Shown piece after piece: positions 35,637 through 44,883 of a stretch of DNA of 64,000 bases. The notes beneath the pieces were generated by a model. It worked only from the letters and a program-made list of their open reading frames with translations. It made no database searches and was not told the origin of the DNA. The DNA is from Curvibacter cyanobacteriorum (GTDB taxonomy: Bacteria; Pseudomonadota; Gammaproteobacteria; Burkholderiales; Burkholderiaceae_C). Positions within the stretch are counted from its first letter, which is position 1. Each line of letters starts with the position of its first letter. The DNA lies in the NCBI RefSeq assembly GCF_028649475.1, contig NZ_JAQSIP010000005.1, forward strand, positions 186,001-250,000. Direction: 5' to 3'. The translations under genes and the position numbers were made by a program.

Positions 35637-37130
35637 ATGAACCACGCCACATCGACCCCCCAGCCCACCCGCCCCCACACGGCCCCCAGCCCGGCGCAGC
35701 CCACCCCACGGGCCGGTGATCCACCGGGCCCCCGCGCCGGCTGGTTCGGCTTGCCGCTGCTGCGCGCCATGCGCCGCGACTACCTGGGTTTTGTCACCGG
35801 CCTGCAGCGCGACCATGGCGACCTGAGCCTGATGCGCATCGCCAACGAACGCGCCTACGACCTGAACAGCCCCGAGCTGGTGCGCGAGGCCCTGGTCGAC
35901 CACGCCGAGCACCTGGTGCGCTGGGAGCGCGGGGTGGCGGTGTTCGAGCAGGTGTTCGGCCGCAGCGTGCTGGTCACCGAGGGGGCCACCTGGCAACGCC
36001 AGCGCCGCCTGCTGATGCCGGCCTTCACCCCCAAGCGCGTGGCTGGCTATGCGCGGCTCATGACCGAGGCCGCCGCCCAAGGCCTGGACCAGGCCCTGCC
36101 GGCCGGTCAACAGCAGGGCCCGGTGGCGATGGACGCGCTGTTCTCCCAACTGACCATGGACGTGATCATGCGCACCCTGTTCAGCCACGCGGCCACGCCG
36201 GAGGAGGTTCACAGCGCCAGCTGGGCGACCCAGACCCTGAGCGAAACCGCCATGCGCGAGATGTTCTACCCCCTGACCCTGCCCGACTGGCTGCCCCTGC
36301 CGGGCAAGGCCGCCAAGCGGCGGGCCCTGCACCGCTTGCGCCGCCTGATCGGGCGCCACATCGAGGCGCGCCGCCAGGCCCCGGCCACGCCCGAACGCGA
36401 GGACCTGCTGGCCCGGCTGCTGGCCGCACGCGATGAGGCCGACGGCGCCGCGCTCAGCCCCAGCGAGGTCTTTGACCAGTGCATGGTGAGTTTTCAGGCC
36501 GGCCATGAAACCTCGGCCACGGCCTTGCTGTGGTGGAGCCTGTTGCTGGCCCGCCACCCCGCGCTGGCACAGCGCCTGCACGCCGAGGTGGACCAGGTGC
36601 TGGGCACGCGCGAGCCCACGGCCGACGATGTGCCGCAACTGGTCTGGCTCAACGCCAGCCTGAAAGAGGCGCTGCGCCTGTACCCGCCCGTGGGCGCGCT
36701 GATGAGCCGGCGCACCACGGCCGACATCACCCTGGGCGGCTGGCGGATCCCACGCGGCGCGCTGCTGCGCATCAGCCCCTGGGTGCTGCACCGCGATCCG
36801 CGCTGGTTCAGCGAGCCGGAGGCCTTCCGCCCCGAGCGCTTTCTGCCCGACGCGCCACCGCTGCCGCGCAGCGCCTGGATGCCTTTTGGCGTCGGCCCCC
36901 GGGTCTGCCTGGGCCAGCACTTTGCGCTGATGGAGATGGGCCTGGTGGCGGCCATGCTGCTGCAGCGCTACACCCTGGCGCTAGGCCAGCCCGAGCCCCA
37001 GGGCCTGCCGGACATGAATGTGACCCTGCGCCCCCGGGGGGGCGTCTGCTTGCAGCTGCAGCGGCGTCAGGGTGGGTTGGGTGGGCGCGTGGGCTCCGCT
37101 GGCCCAGCGGCCAGGGCCGCCTGCGCCTGA
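35637..37130 (+). CDS. Cytochrome P450
   Basis: A 497-residue haem monooxygenase. The haem-binding loop is MPFGVGPRVCLGQHFAL with Cys424, the K-helix ExxR is LKEALRLYPP, and the I-helix oxygen-binding motif is FQAGHETSATALL. No membrane anchor is present; a Pro-rich stretch of about 40 residues opens the protein. It resembles class-I bacterial P450s of the CYP4/CYP102-like clade (fatty-acid or terpenoid hydroxylases). No ferredoxin or reductase is adjacent. ATG 35637 is preferred; ATG 35586 is in frame, but a -10-like TATACC lies between the two. Confidence 0.9.
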   Translation: MNHATSTPQPTRPHTAPSPAQPTPRAGDPPGPRAGWFGLPLLRAMRRDYLGFVTGLQRDHGDLSLMRIANERAYDLNSPELVREALVDHAEHLVRWERGVAVFEQVFGRSVLVTEGATWQRQRRLLMPAFTPKRVAGYARLMTEAAAQGLDQALPAGQQQGPVAMDALFSQLTMDVIMRTLFSHAATPEEVHSASWATQTLSETAMREMFYPLTLPDWLPLPGKAAKRRALHRLRRLIGRHIEARRQAPATPEREDLLARLLAARDEADGAALSPSEVFDQCMVSFQAGHETSATALLWWSLLLARHPALAQRLHAEVDQVLGTREPTADDVPQLVWLNASLKEALRLYPPVGALMSRRTTADITLGGWRIPRGALLRISPWVLHRDPRWFSEPEAFRPERFLPDAPPLPRSAWMPFGVGPRVCLGQHFALMEMGLVAAMLLQRYTLALGQPEPQGLPDMNVTLRPRGGVCLQLQRRQGGLGGRVGSAGPAARAACA

Positions 37131-37318
37131 GCCACCCAGCGGTCCAGCAGGGCCAGGCTGGCGGGGCTTTCAAGCAGGGTGTCCCAGTCCGGGGCACTGG
37201 GCTGGGTCTGGGGGCCGGGTTCGGCCTGGGCGGGGGGCGGCGCGGGGGCAAAGGTCGACGGGGTGTAGGACCTGGCGCCCTGCGCGTCCAAAGGGTTGTG
37301 CGCTTGAAAGCCCGACAT
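37067..37318 (-). CDS. Small proline-rich protein
   Basis: An 83-residue protein with no known family. The middle (about 18-42) is rich in Pro, Ala and Gln; a short helix follows at about 44-70 (TLLESPASLALLDRWVAQAQAAL). An AGGAG with seven-base spacing precedes the ATG, strong support for translation. Its 3' end overlaps the convergent P450 gene by 64 bases. It follows the 37502-37993 gene on the same strand after a 183-base gap. It may be an adaptor; nothing more can be said. Confidence 0.5.
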   Translation of the reverse strand: MSGFQAHNPLDAQGARSYTPSTFAPAPPPAQAEPGPQTQPSAPDWDTLLESPASLALLDRWVAQAQAALAAGPAEPTRPPNPP

Positions 37319-37501
37319 CGGCCTGCTCCTGGTTCAAATGGAAGGAGGTGAAAGATCGATGGGCCCGCGGGCGCCGGCACAGCGCGCACGAAGTGGGCCT
37401 CGCCCCCCTGGCCGACGCCCCATCTCGGCCGCGATTGTGCCAGGGTTGACCACCAGCCTGGACCGATTGGAAGGGCTGACGGGCGCGTCCCCTCGCGCCG
37501 T

Positions 37502-37993
37502 TCAAGCCGCCGACGTCGGTGCCTGCCCCCAGGGCTGCAACAAGCGCGCCAGCTGCCGTGCCAGCGGGGTGATGAGGTAGCGGCGCTGCCCGCCTTCCCA
37601 GGCCAGCAGGCCACTGACAAGCAGGCGATGGAGCGCCCGGTCCAGGGCTTCATGCGGCTGGTCCGGCCAGAGCTGGGCGATCTGCGCGCGGCTGAGCCGG
37701 GGGACGTCCTGCTCGGCCAGGGTCAGGAACAGGCCCATGCGCTGCGGCAAGCCTGCCGCAGGGCCCTGGCACAGGCGCCGCCAAGCCTCCAGCACGGCGG
37801 CCTGGCGCGCCAGTCGGGGCGCCCAGGGCGCCTGCGGCCCGGCGGGGGCGGGGTCAAAGAACTCGGATTGCGGAGCGCGGGTGGCTCGGTGCAGGTAGCT
37901 CCCTGCACCGGCCTGAGGGGCCGGCGGCTGGTCGGACAGCGGGGGCAGGTTCAGGTCGGGCAGGTCAAAGTCAAGCAGCGAAAAATCAGGCAT
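37502..37993 (-). CDS. Hypothetical protein with winged-helix-like C-terminus
   Basis: A 163-residue protein of unknown family. The N-terminal third is Asp/Leu/Pro-rich (FSLLDFDLPDLNLPPLSD) and probably disordered; the C-terminal part (about 85-160) reads like a winged helix (SRAQIAQLWP, ALDRALHRLLVSGLL, RRYLITPLARQL). Its ATG overlaps the rsmE stop, so translation is coupled to the rRNA methyltransferase. No link between the two functions is known. Confidence 0.7.
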   Translation of the reverse strand: MPDFSLLDFDLPDLNLPPLSDQPPAPQAGAGSYLHRATRAPQSEFFDPAPAGPQAPWAPRLARQAAVLEAWRRLCQGPAAGLPQRMGLFLTLAEQDVPRLSRAQIAQLWPDQPHEALDRALHRLLVSGLLAWEGGQRRYLITPLARQLARLLQPWGQAPTSAA

Positions 37994-38718
37994 CAGTCCG
38001 GCAAACCCGCCAACACCGCCAGGGGCGCGGTTTCTGCGCGCAACACGCGCGGGCCCAGGGTGAAGGGCACAAAGCCGGCGGCCACTGCCGCGTCCTCTTC
38101 CTCGCGGTTGAGCCCGCCTTCGGGCCCGTTGAGCACCGTCAGCGCGCCGGGGTGCTGGCCCCAGGGCCAGGCCGCCAAGGGGCGCGTGCCCTCGCGCAGC
38201 GACAGCAGCATGCGGGTCTGCTCAGGCGCCAGCGGACCGGCACGGCGCAGCCAGTCGGCCAGGTCCAGCACCGGGTGCAGCAGGGGCACGCGGTTGCGCC
38301 CGCACTGCTCGCATGCGCCCACGGCGACGGCCTGCCAGTGCGCCACCTTTTTGTCGGCGCGCTCACCCTTGAGGCGCAGCACGTTGTGGGCGGCCATCAC
38401 CGGCTGGATGCTGGCAGCCCCGAGCTCGGTGGCTTTCTCGACCAGCCAGTCCATGCGGTCGTTGGCCGGCATGGCCACCACCAGGTGCACGGCGCGGCTC
38501 AGCTCGCGCTCGATGGCGTGGTGGGCCCCCACCTCGACGTCGACGTCAGAACGCCCCATGCGGGTCACCGTGGCCTCGAACTCACCGCCTTCGCCGTTGA
38601 ACAAGGTGAGGGTGTCGCCCGGCTGCAGGCGCAGCACCTGCACATGGCGTGCGGTGCCGGGCGGCAGGCTCAGGGCCGCGCCGGTGGCGAGGGGGGCAGG
38701 GCAGTGGAAGCGGGGCAT
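37993..38718 (-). CDS. rsmE: 16S rRNA (uracil-1498-N3)-methyltransferase
   Basis: A 241-residue SPOUT-class methyltransferase that modifies U1498 of 16S rRNA. An N-terminal PUA-like domain (MPRFHCPAPL, HVQVLRLQPGDTLTLFNGEG) is followed by the SPOUT knot with VVAMPANDRMDWLVEKATELG, CEQCGRNRVP and the SAM-binding LNGPEGGLNREE. The start at 38718 opens at the family N-terminus; the 32-residue in-frame extension has no homologous look. It lies after amgK on the same strand, 135 bases away. Confidence 0.94.
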   Translation of the reverse strand: MPRFHCPAPLATGAALSLPPGTARHVQVLRLQPGDTLTLFNGEGGEFEATVTRMGRSDVDVEVGAHHAIERELSRAVHLVVAMPANDRMDWLVEKATELGAASIQPVMAAHNVLRLKGERADKKVAHWQAVAVGACEQCGRNRVPLLHPVLDLADWLRRAGPLAPEQTRMLLSLREGTRPLAAWPWGQHPGALTVLNGPEGGLNREEEDAAVAAGFVPFTLGPRVLRAETAPLAVLAGLPD

Positions 38719-38853
38719 GGCAACAACGGTCAAAAAGCCGGCCGCCGCCCGGCACAGGAGCGGCCACCAGGCCAGGGGGCGGGGAGCGCGCGGCCCGGGC
38801 AGGCCACGGCGCAAAACGAGATCAGGCGCGCAGACGCAAGGGGTGAGCGGGGC

Positions 38854-39969
38854 TCAGACCCGGCCATAGGCATAGCCGCTGACGGTCTGGATGTTCTCCA
38901 CCTGGTCAATGAACTTGAGCAGGGGACCCAGGGCCCGGTAGCGGTTGGCGGTGGAGCGGATGTAGTGGATGAAGCGCGGCGTGTCGGCCAGGTAGCGCGG
39001 CTTGCCGTCGCGCAGGGTCAGGCGGGCGAAGATGCCGGCCACCTTGAGGTGGCGCTGCAGGCCCATCCACTCGACGCCGCGGTAGAAGGCGCCGAAGTCG
39101 CTGTGCCAGTCTTCAAAGTCCATCAGGCCGGCCTTGCGGGCCTTTTCCCAGTAGCGCACGGTGACGTCGATGACAAAGTCCTCTTCCCAGGTCAGGAAGG
39201 CGTCGCGCATCAGGCTGGCGATGTCGTAGGTGATGGGGCCATGCACCGCATCCTGGAAATCCAGCACGCCCAGCGGGCCGGGTGGCGAGCCCGCTTCGCT
39301 GCGGCCCAGCATCAGGTTGCGCGCCATGAAGTCCCGGTGCACAAAGACCTTGGGGGCGGCAAGGTTGTGCTGGACGATGGCCGTGAAGGCCTTGTCCAGC
39401 AGGTTGCGCTGGTCGTCGTTCATCTGGAACTGGCGGTACTGGCCCAGGTACCAGTCAGGGAACAGCGACAGTTCACGGCGCAGCAGGGCTTCGTCGTACT
39501 CGGGCAGCACGCCGGGGCGCGAGGCCCGCTGCCACTGCACCAGGGCGTCGGTGGCCTGGCTGTACAGCGGGGCGGCGGCCTGCGGCTGGGCCGGGTCGAG
39601 CACGCTCATCATGGTGTGGGCGCCCAGGTCGCTGAGCAGCATGAAGCCCTGGGCCTGTTGCCAGGCCAGCACCTGCGGCACGTTCAGGCCCGCGGCGGCC
39701 ATCAGCTCGGCCACCTGCACAAAGGGCACGCAGTTCTCCTTGTCGGGCGGCGCGTCCATGATGATGCGGGGGCCCGCCGCGCTGTCCACCCGCAGGTAGC
39801 GCCGGAAGCTGGCGTCGGCCGAGGCCAGGGTCAGGCTGGCCGGCTGCAGACCGTGGCGGGGCGCCTCTTCGTTCAACCAGGCGGTGAAGGCGGCGGCACG
39901 GGCTGGGTCAGCCCAGCTCACAGGCTGGGTCGGAGCGGGGGCGGGGGAGGAAGTCACAGGCTGGGTCAT
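38854..39969 (-). CDS. amgK: N-acetylmuramate/N-acetylglucosamine kinase
   Basis: A 371-residue aminoglycoside-phosphotransferase-fold kinase. The Brenner motif VHRDFMARNLML and the metal motif GVLDFQDAVHGPITYDIASL are clear. AmgK phosphorylates MurNAc and GlcNAc at the anomeric position in the peptidoglycan recycling route that bypasses MurA, conferring basal fosfomycin resistance. The placement divergent from lptD, with surA and ksgA beyond, is the same as in Pseudomonas and Burkholderiales. The usual partner murU is not next to it here. The start at 39969 leaves 90 bases to lptD. Confidence 0.88.
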   Translation of the reverse strand: MTQPVTSSPAPAPTQPVSWADPARAAAFTAWLNEEAPRHGLQPASLTLASADASFRRYLRVDSAAGPRIIMDAPPDKENCVPFVQVAELMAAAGLNVPQVLAWQQAQGFMLLSDLGAHTMMSVLDPAQPQAAAPLYSQATDALVQWQRASRPGVLPEYDEALLRRELSLFPDWYLGQYRQFQMNDDQRNLLDKAFTAIVQHNLAAPKVFVHRDFMARNLMLGRSEAGSPPGPLGVLDFQDAVHGPITYDIASLMRDAFLTWEEDFVIDVTVRYWEKARKAGLMDFEDWHSDFGAFYRGVEWMGLQRHLKVAGIFARLTLRDGKPRYLADTPRFIHYIRSTANRYRALGPLLKFIDQVENIQTVSGYAYGRV

Positions 39970-40059
39970 GGATAATCGAATTCTACAAACCCGGCCGCGC
40001 GCTGCGCGGGTCGGACTGCCCCCTTGAGCGCCTGCCCACCCCCCAATTGCCTGCGATGG

Positions 40060-42438
40060 ATGTCCCGAACGATGCGTGAACCGAGACCTGTAGCCCGGCG
40101 GCCTTTCGTTCGGACCCCCCTGGCCGTGCTGGCCGCCCTGCTGTGCCAGACCACCTGGGCCCAGAGCGCCACAGACGACGAGGCCTCGCCACGCCTCAAA
40201 AGCGCCAGCCAGTTGCAAGAAAAAATCTCGCCGCTGTCGCGCCCGGAGCGACCGACCTTTGTCACTGGCGACCAGATCACGGGCCAGAACGAACTGCAGA
40301 CCGTGGTCGAAGGCAACGGCGAACTGCGCCGCGCTGACACCGTGATCCGCGCCGACCGGCTCGAGTACTTCCAGCCCACCGACACCGCCAAGGCGCGTGG
40401 CAATGTGTTCATCAACCGCGCCGGCAACACCTACAGCGGCAACGAGCTGGAGCTGAAGGTCGACGCCTTTGAGGGCTTTTTCACCCAGCCGCACTACGAG
40501 TTTCTGTCCACCAAGGCCTACGGCGACGCCGCGCGCATCGATTTCGTGGGTGAGAACAACATGGTGGTGCGCAACGGCACCTACAGCACCTGCCGCCCCA
40601 CCGGCGGCCCGGACTGGATGCCGGCCTGGCTGCTGCGCGCCGATGCGGTCAAGCTCGACCAGGAAAACAGCATTGGCGTGGCGCAAAACGGGGTGTTGGA
40701 GTTTTATGGCAAACCGGTGCTGAGCGCGTCCTCGCTGAGCTTTCCGCTCAGCGACGCGCGCAAGTCCGGCTGGCTGCCGCCGTCGGTGGGCGTGTCCTCG
40801 CGGGACGGCTTCGAGTACACCCAGCCTTACTACTGGAACATCGCCCCCAACCGCGACGCCACCTTCTACCCCACGGTGCTGTCCAAACGCGGGCTCGACC
40901 TGGCGGGGGACTTCCGCTACCTCGAGAACAACTACCGCGGCCAGATGTGGGGCAACTACATGCTCAGCGACAAGCTGCGCAACAGCTCGCGCTGGGGCTA
41001 TGCGGTGAACCACAACGGGGCCATCGACACCGGCTTCAGCTCGATCGGGTCGCTGGGGGTGGGGCTCAACCTGAACCGCGTCAGCGACAACAACTATTGG
41101 CGCGACTTCAACCGCAGCATCCCCACGCTGACCCAGCGCCTGCTGCCCACCGACGTCAACATCACCTGGGGACGCGACGAGTACTTTGCCCAGCTGCGCC
41201 GCCTCAAGTGGCAGACGCTGCAGGACGTGACCTCGCCGATCACCCCGCCCTACGACCGCGCGCCGCAACTGTTGGGGCGCTACACGCGCAACAACCTGTC
41301 GGGCTTTGACGTGGTGCTGGAAGCCGATCACACCCAATTCCAGGCCGACCCCGTCCTGACCAAGCAACCCAACGCCCAGCGCCGTTACGCGCAAGCCGTG
41401 GTGAGTCGCCCCTGGCTGACGCCAGGCTGGTTCATCACGCCCAAACTGCAGCTCTACCGCAGCGACTACAGCTTCAGTGCGCCCTTGACCAACGGCATGA
41501 ACCAGGCCTCCTTGTCGGTGCCCACTGTCAGCTTGGACGGCGGGCTGTTCTTCGAGCGCGATGCCAGCTACTTTGGCCGCGCCTACCGGCAGACGCTGGA
41601 GCCGCGCGCCATGTACGTCAACACGCCGTACCGCAACCAGAGTGCGATCCCGGTATACGACACGGCGCTCAACGACTTCAACTTCGCCACCATCTACACC
41701 GAAAACGCCTTCGGTGGGCGCGACCGGATTTCCGATGCCAACCGGCTAACGCTGGGCGTGACCAGCCGACTGCTGGCCCCTGAGACCGGGGGCGAAATCG
41801 CCCGTTTCGGCATCGCCCAGCGCTTGCTGTTCCGCGACCAGTTGGTGACGATGCCTGGTGGCACCCCGGTGACCAACCGCGCCAGCGACCTGCTGCTGGG
41901 GGCGGCGGTCAACTGGACCCCCAGCTGGATGATGGACACCACGGTGTCGGTCAACCCCGAGACCAAGGTCACCAACACCTCGTCCATCAGTGCGCGCTTC
42001 AGCCCCAGCAACTACCGCGTGATCAACGCGGCCTACCGCTTCCAGCGCGACAACAGCGAGCAGATCGACATCGGCTGGCAGTGGCCCCTGAACGACCTGT
42101 GGGGCGACAAGGGCGTGGACAAGGGCCCGGGGCGCGGCCTGGGGCCTGGCCGCTGGTACGGCGTCGGCCGGCTCAACTACGACATGATGAACAAGCGCAT
42201 GGTCGACGCCATCGTCGGCTTTGAGTACGATGCCGACTGCTGGATTGGCCGCGTCGTGCTGGACCGCCTGAACACCACCCTGGTGACCGCCAACACGCGC
42301 ATCCTGTTCCAAATTGAATTCGTGGGCTTCTCCCGCATTGGGGCCAGCCCGCTGCAGACCTTGCGGCAAAGCATCCCGCGCTACCAATACCTGCGTGAGC
42401 AGGTCACGGCGCCGAGCCGCTTCAGCAACTACGACTAA
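40060..42438 (+). CDS. lptD: LPS-assembly protein LptD
   Basis: A 792-residue outer-membrane beta-barrel that inserts LPS into the outer leaflet with LptE. A signal peptide ends near residue 35 (TPLAVLAALLCQTTWAQ), then an OstA-type jellyroll (about 70-200) and the 26-strand barrel. The mature protein has only two cysteines (STCRPTGG and YDADCWIG), compared with four in E. coli LptD, so only one interdomain disulfide is possible. ATG 40060 is used; 40072 is an alternative. Followed by surA, which helps fold it. Confidence 0.95.
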   Translation: MSRTMREPRPVARRPFVRTPLAVLAALLCQTTWAQSATDDEASPRLKSASQLQEKISPLSRPERPTFVTGDQITGQNELQTVVEGNGELRRADTVIRADRLEYFQPTDTAKARGNVFINRAGNTYSGNELELKVDAFEGFFTQPHYEFLSTKAYGDAARIDFVGENNMVVRNGTYSTCRPTGGPDWMPAWLLRADAVKLDQENSIGVAQNGVLEFYGKPVLSASSLSFPLSDARKSGWLPPSVGVSSRDGFEYTQPYYWNIAPNRDATFYPTVLSKRGLDLAGDFRYLENNYRGQMWGNYMLSDKLRNSSRWGYAVNHNGAIDTGFSSIGSLGVGLNLNRVSDNNYWRDFNRSIPTLTQRLLPTDVNITWGRDEYFAQLRRLKWQTLQDVTSPITPPYDRAPQLLGRYTRNNLSGFDVVLEADHTQFQADPVLTKQPNAQRRYAQAVVSRPWLTPGWFITPKLQLYRSDYSFSAPLTNGMNQASLSVPTVSLDGGLFFERDASYFGRAYRQTLEPRAMYVNTPYRNQSAIPVYDTALNDFNFATIYTENAFGGRDRISDANRLTLGVTSRLLAPETGGEIARFGIAQRLLFRDQLVTMPGGTPVTNRASDLLLGAAVNWTPSWMMDTTVSVNPETKVTNTSSISARFSPSNYRVINAAYRFQRDNSEQIDIGWQWPLNDLWGDKGVDKGPGRGLGPGRWYGVGRLNYDMMNKRMVDAIVGFEYDADCWIGRVVLDRLNTTLVTANTRILFQIEFVGFSRIGASPLQTLRQSIPRYQYLREQVTAPSRFSNYD

Positions 42439-42461
42439 GGCCACGGCCAGAGCTTCTTTCC

Positions 42462-43850
42462 ATGACGATCAAATGTGTTTCTGCGCTGGCGCTGGCGTGC
42501 CTGACCCTGCTGTCCACCCCCAGCCAGGCCCAGGGCATCCGGCTGAAAAATGGCGCCCAGGCGCCCTCCGCTGGCCGGCCGATGGGGTCGCCCAGCGCCG
42601 CCACTCAGGCCAGTGGTCCGCAGGCTGCGGATTACATCGTGGCGGTGGTGAACTCCGAACCCATCACCAACAACGAAGTGCGCGTGCGCACGCTGCGTGC
42701 CCTGCAGCAATTTGCCCAGCAAGGTGTGACGCCACCGCCCGAAGCCGAACTGGTGAGCCAGGTGCTGGAGCGCATGATCAGCGAGAAGGCCCAGCAACAA
42801 CTGGCCATCGAGCAGGGCATGAAGGTCGAGGACAGCGCGGTGGACCAGGCGTTCCAGAACATCGCGCGACAGAACCAAATGAGCCCTGCCGAGCTGCAGC
42901 GCCGCATGGAAGCCGACAACATCAGCGTCAAACAGATGCGCGATGACCTGCGCAACCAGATCCTGCTGTCGCGCCTGCGCGAGCGCGAGGTGGAACCCCG
43001 GGTCAAAGTGACCGAGTTGGAAATCGACCAACTGCTGCTGGAACAAACCGCCCGCCAGTCGCTGGCCCAGCAGGAAATCAACCTGGCCCAGGTGCTGATC
43101 GCCGTGCCCGATGAGACCTCGGCCGATACCGTGTCCAACCTCAAGGCCCTGGCTGAACGCGTGGCGGCCCAAGCCCGGGCCGGGATCGACTTTGCCACCC
43201 TGGCGCGCGACTACTCCAACGGCACCGACCGCGCACGGGGTGGCGAGATGGGCTTGCGCGCAGCAGAGCTCTACCCCGAGCTGTTTGTCCTGGCCGTGCA
43301 AGGTGTGCCGGTCAACGGCATCGCCGGCCCCATCCGTTCGGGGGCGGGCTTCCACGTGCTCAAGGTGATTGACCGCCAAAGTGCCAAGCCGGCAGCCATG
43401 ATGGTGCCGCAAAGCCGCGCCCGCCACATCCTGCTGCGCACCGGCCCCAAGCTCAGCGAGGCCGCCGCGATCAAGCTGATCCAGGGCTACCGCCAGCGCA
43501 TCGTGTCGGGTGGCGCCTTGTTCGCCGACCTGGCGCGCGACCACTCGCAGGACGGCAGTGCCAAGCAAGGCGGCGACCTGGGCTGGGTCAACCCGGGCCA
43601 GTTCGTGCCCGAGTTCGAAGAAGTCATGAACAGCCTGGAACCGGGGCAGATCAGCGAGCCCGTGGTGTCGCGCTTTGGCGTGCACCTGATCCAGTTGATG
43701 GAACGCCGCGAGGTGCCGATGTCGCAGCGCGACCAGCGCGAACTGGCGCGCAACGCCCTGCGCGAAAAGAAGATGGAAGAAGCCTACGTGAACTGGTCCA
43801 AGGAAGTGCGCGACCGCGCCTATGTGGAGATGCGGGAAGCCCCCCTGTGA
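42462..43850 (+). CDS. surA: Periplasmic chaperone / peptidyl-prolyl isomerase SurA
   Basis: A 462-residue periplasmic protein. A signal peptide (about 1-22, [15 protein letters not shown]) is followed by the N-terminal chaperone domain (about 55-200) and two parvulin domains (about 210-315 and 320-420; the second has SRARHILLR and [17 protein letters not shown]). It carries unfolded outer-membrane proteins, LptD among them, to the BAM complex. Twenty-three bases separate it from lptD. The stop overlaps the ksgA start (TGATG). Confidence 0.95.
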   Translation: MTIKCVSALALACLTLLSTPSQAQGIRLKNGAQAPSAGRPMGSPSAATQASGPQAADYIVAVVNSEPITNNEVRVRTLRALQQFAQQGVTPPPEAELVSQVLERMISEKAQQQLAIEQGMKVEDSAVDQAFQNIARQNQMSPAELQRRMEADNISVKQMRDDLRNQILLSRLREREVEPRVKVTELEIDQLLLEQTARQSLAQQEINLAQVLIAVPDETSADTVSNLKALAERVAAQARAGIDFATLARDYSNGTDRARGGEMGLRAAELYPELFVLAVQGVPVNGIAGPIRSGAGFHVLKVIDRQSAKPAAMMVPQSRARHILLRTGPKLSEAAAIKLIQGYRQRIVSGGALFADLARDHSQDGSAKQGGDLGWVNPGQFVPEFEEVMNSLEPGQISEPVVSRFGVHLIQLMERREVPMSQRDQRELARNALREKKMEEAYVNWSKEVRDRAYVEMREAPL

Positions 43851-44611
43851 TGAAGCACATTCCCCGCAAACGCTTTGGCCAGCATTTCCTGTCCGACCGT
43901 CTGATCATTGACGGCATCGTCGACGCCATCGCACCGGCGCCGGGCCAGCCCATGGTCGAGATCGGCCCCGGCCTGGCCGCGCTGACCCAGCCCCTGGTGG
44001 AGCGGGTGGGCCAGTTGACGGTGATCGAGCTCGACCGCGACCTGGCGCGCCGCCTGCGCGAGCACCCGCAGCTCAAGGTGATCGAGTCCGACGTGCTGAA
44101 GGTGGATTTCACCGCGGTGGCGCGCGATCTGCAGGTGCCCAAGCTGCGGGTGGTCGGCAACCTGCCCTACAACATCTCCACGCCGATCCTGTTCCATCTG
44201 TTGACGCATGTGGACGTGGTGCAGGACCAGCACTTCATGCTGCAAAAAGAGGTCATCGACCGCATGGTGGCCTCGCCCTCCACAGGCGACTACGGGCGCC
44301 TGAGCGTGATGCTGCAATGGCGTTACGCGATGGAGAACGTGCTGTTCGTCCCGCCAGAGAGCTTTGACCCGCCACCGCGCGTGGACAGCGCCGTGGTGCG
44401 CATGGTGCCGCACGAGACCCCGGCCGCCTTGCAGCCCCAGCTGCTCGAAGAGCTGGTGCAAGTGGCCTTCAGCCAGCGCCGCAAGCTGCTGCGCCACACC
44501 CTGGGCCGCTGGCTCGAAGCGCGCGCCTTCGGCGGGCAGTTCGACACCCAACGCCGGGCCGAAGAGGTGCCGGTGGCCGAGTACATCGCGCTGGCCCAGG
44601 CGCTGGGCTGA
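43850..44611 (+). CDS. rsmA: 16S rRNA (adenine-1518/1519-N6)-dimethyltransferase
   Basis: A 253-residue methyltransferase (KsgA) that dimethylates A1518 and A1519 of 16S rRNA and checks 30S assembly. Motifs: [10 protein letters not shown], the SAM-binding [14 protein letters not shown], and the catalytic NLPYNIS. It is translationally coupled to surA. In E. coli pdxA lies between surA and ksgA; it is missing here. The ATG at 43850 is used; a GTG three bases earlier is also open. Confidence 0.95.
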   Translation: MKHIPRKRFGQHFLSDRLIIDGIVDAIAPAPGQPMVEIGPGLAALTQPLVERVGQLTVIELDRDLARRLREHPQLKVIESDVLKVDFTAVARDLQVPKLRVVGNLPYNISTPILFHLLTHVDVVQDQHFMLQKEVIDRMVASPSTGDYGRLSVMLQWRYAMENVLFVPPESFDPPPRVDSAVVRMVPHETPAALQPQLLEELVQVAFSQRRKLLRHTLGRWLEARAFGGQFDTQRRAEEVPVAEYIALAQALG

Positions 44612-44630
44612 GCCCTCAGCCCCTCACCCT

Positions 44631-44702
44631 CGCCGTCGCACTCACCTTCGCACTCACCGTCCTACTCGCCGTCCTACTCGCCGTCCTACTCGCCGTCGCC
44701 GG
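44631..44702 (+). repeat. Six degenerate 12-base tandem repeats
   Basis: Units of the form CGCCGTCCTACT follow each other from 44631: the two central copies are identical, the others differ by one to four bases. The array starts 20 bases after the rsmA stop in the gap 44612-44883. On the minus strand it reads as Ser/Thr/Arg-like repeats in an open frame (44616-44819) that does not look like a protein. The rest of the gap shows nothing recognisable. Confidence 0.8.
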
Positions 44703-44883
44703 CCTGAGGCATCGCCCGCGTTCGCTGACGCGGGCCTGGGCACGCCAGCGCCCCTGGACAGGCCGACCGGCCAGCCTGCCTGCGCGGTGATGGCACCGCC
44801 GCGGCGGCCGGACCGGCACCGCGCGGGCGCAGCCCCCCAGCAGGCGCCGGCCTCGCCGGCGCTGCGGGTGGCCTGGTCAGTGC

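Noticed and set aside
39970-41394. A long N-terminal extension of amgK
   Set aside because: It is the antisense of lptD; AmgK homologues start near 39969.
44616-44819. A 67-codon minus-strand frame with SRTASRTASRT-like repeats
   Set aside because: It comes from the 12-base tandem repeat; there is no ribosome site or homologous look.
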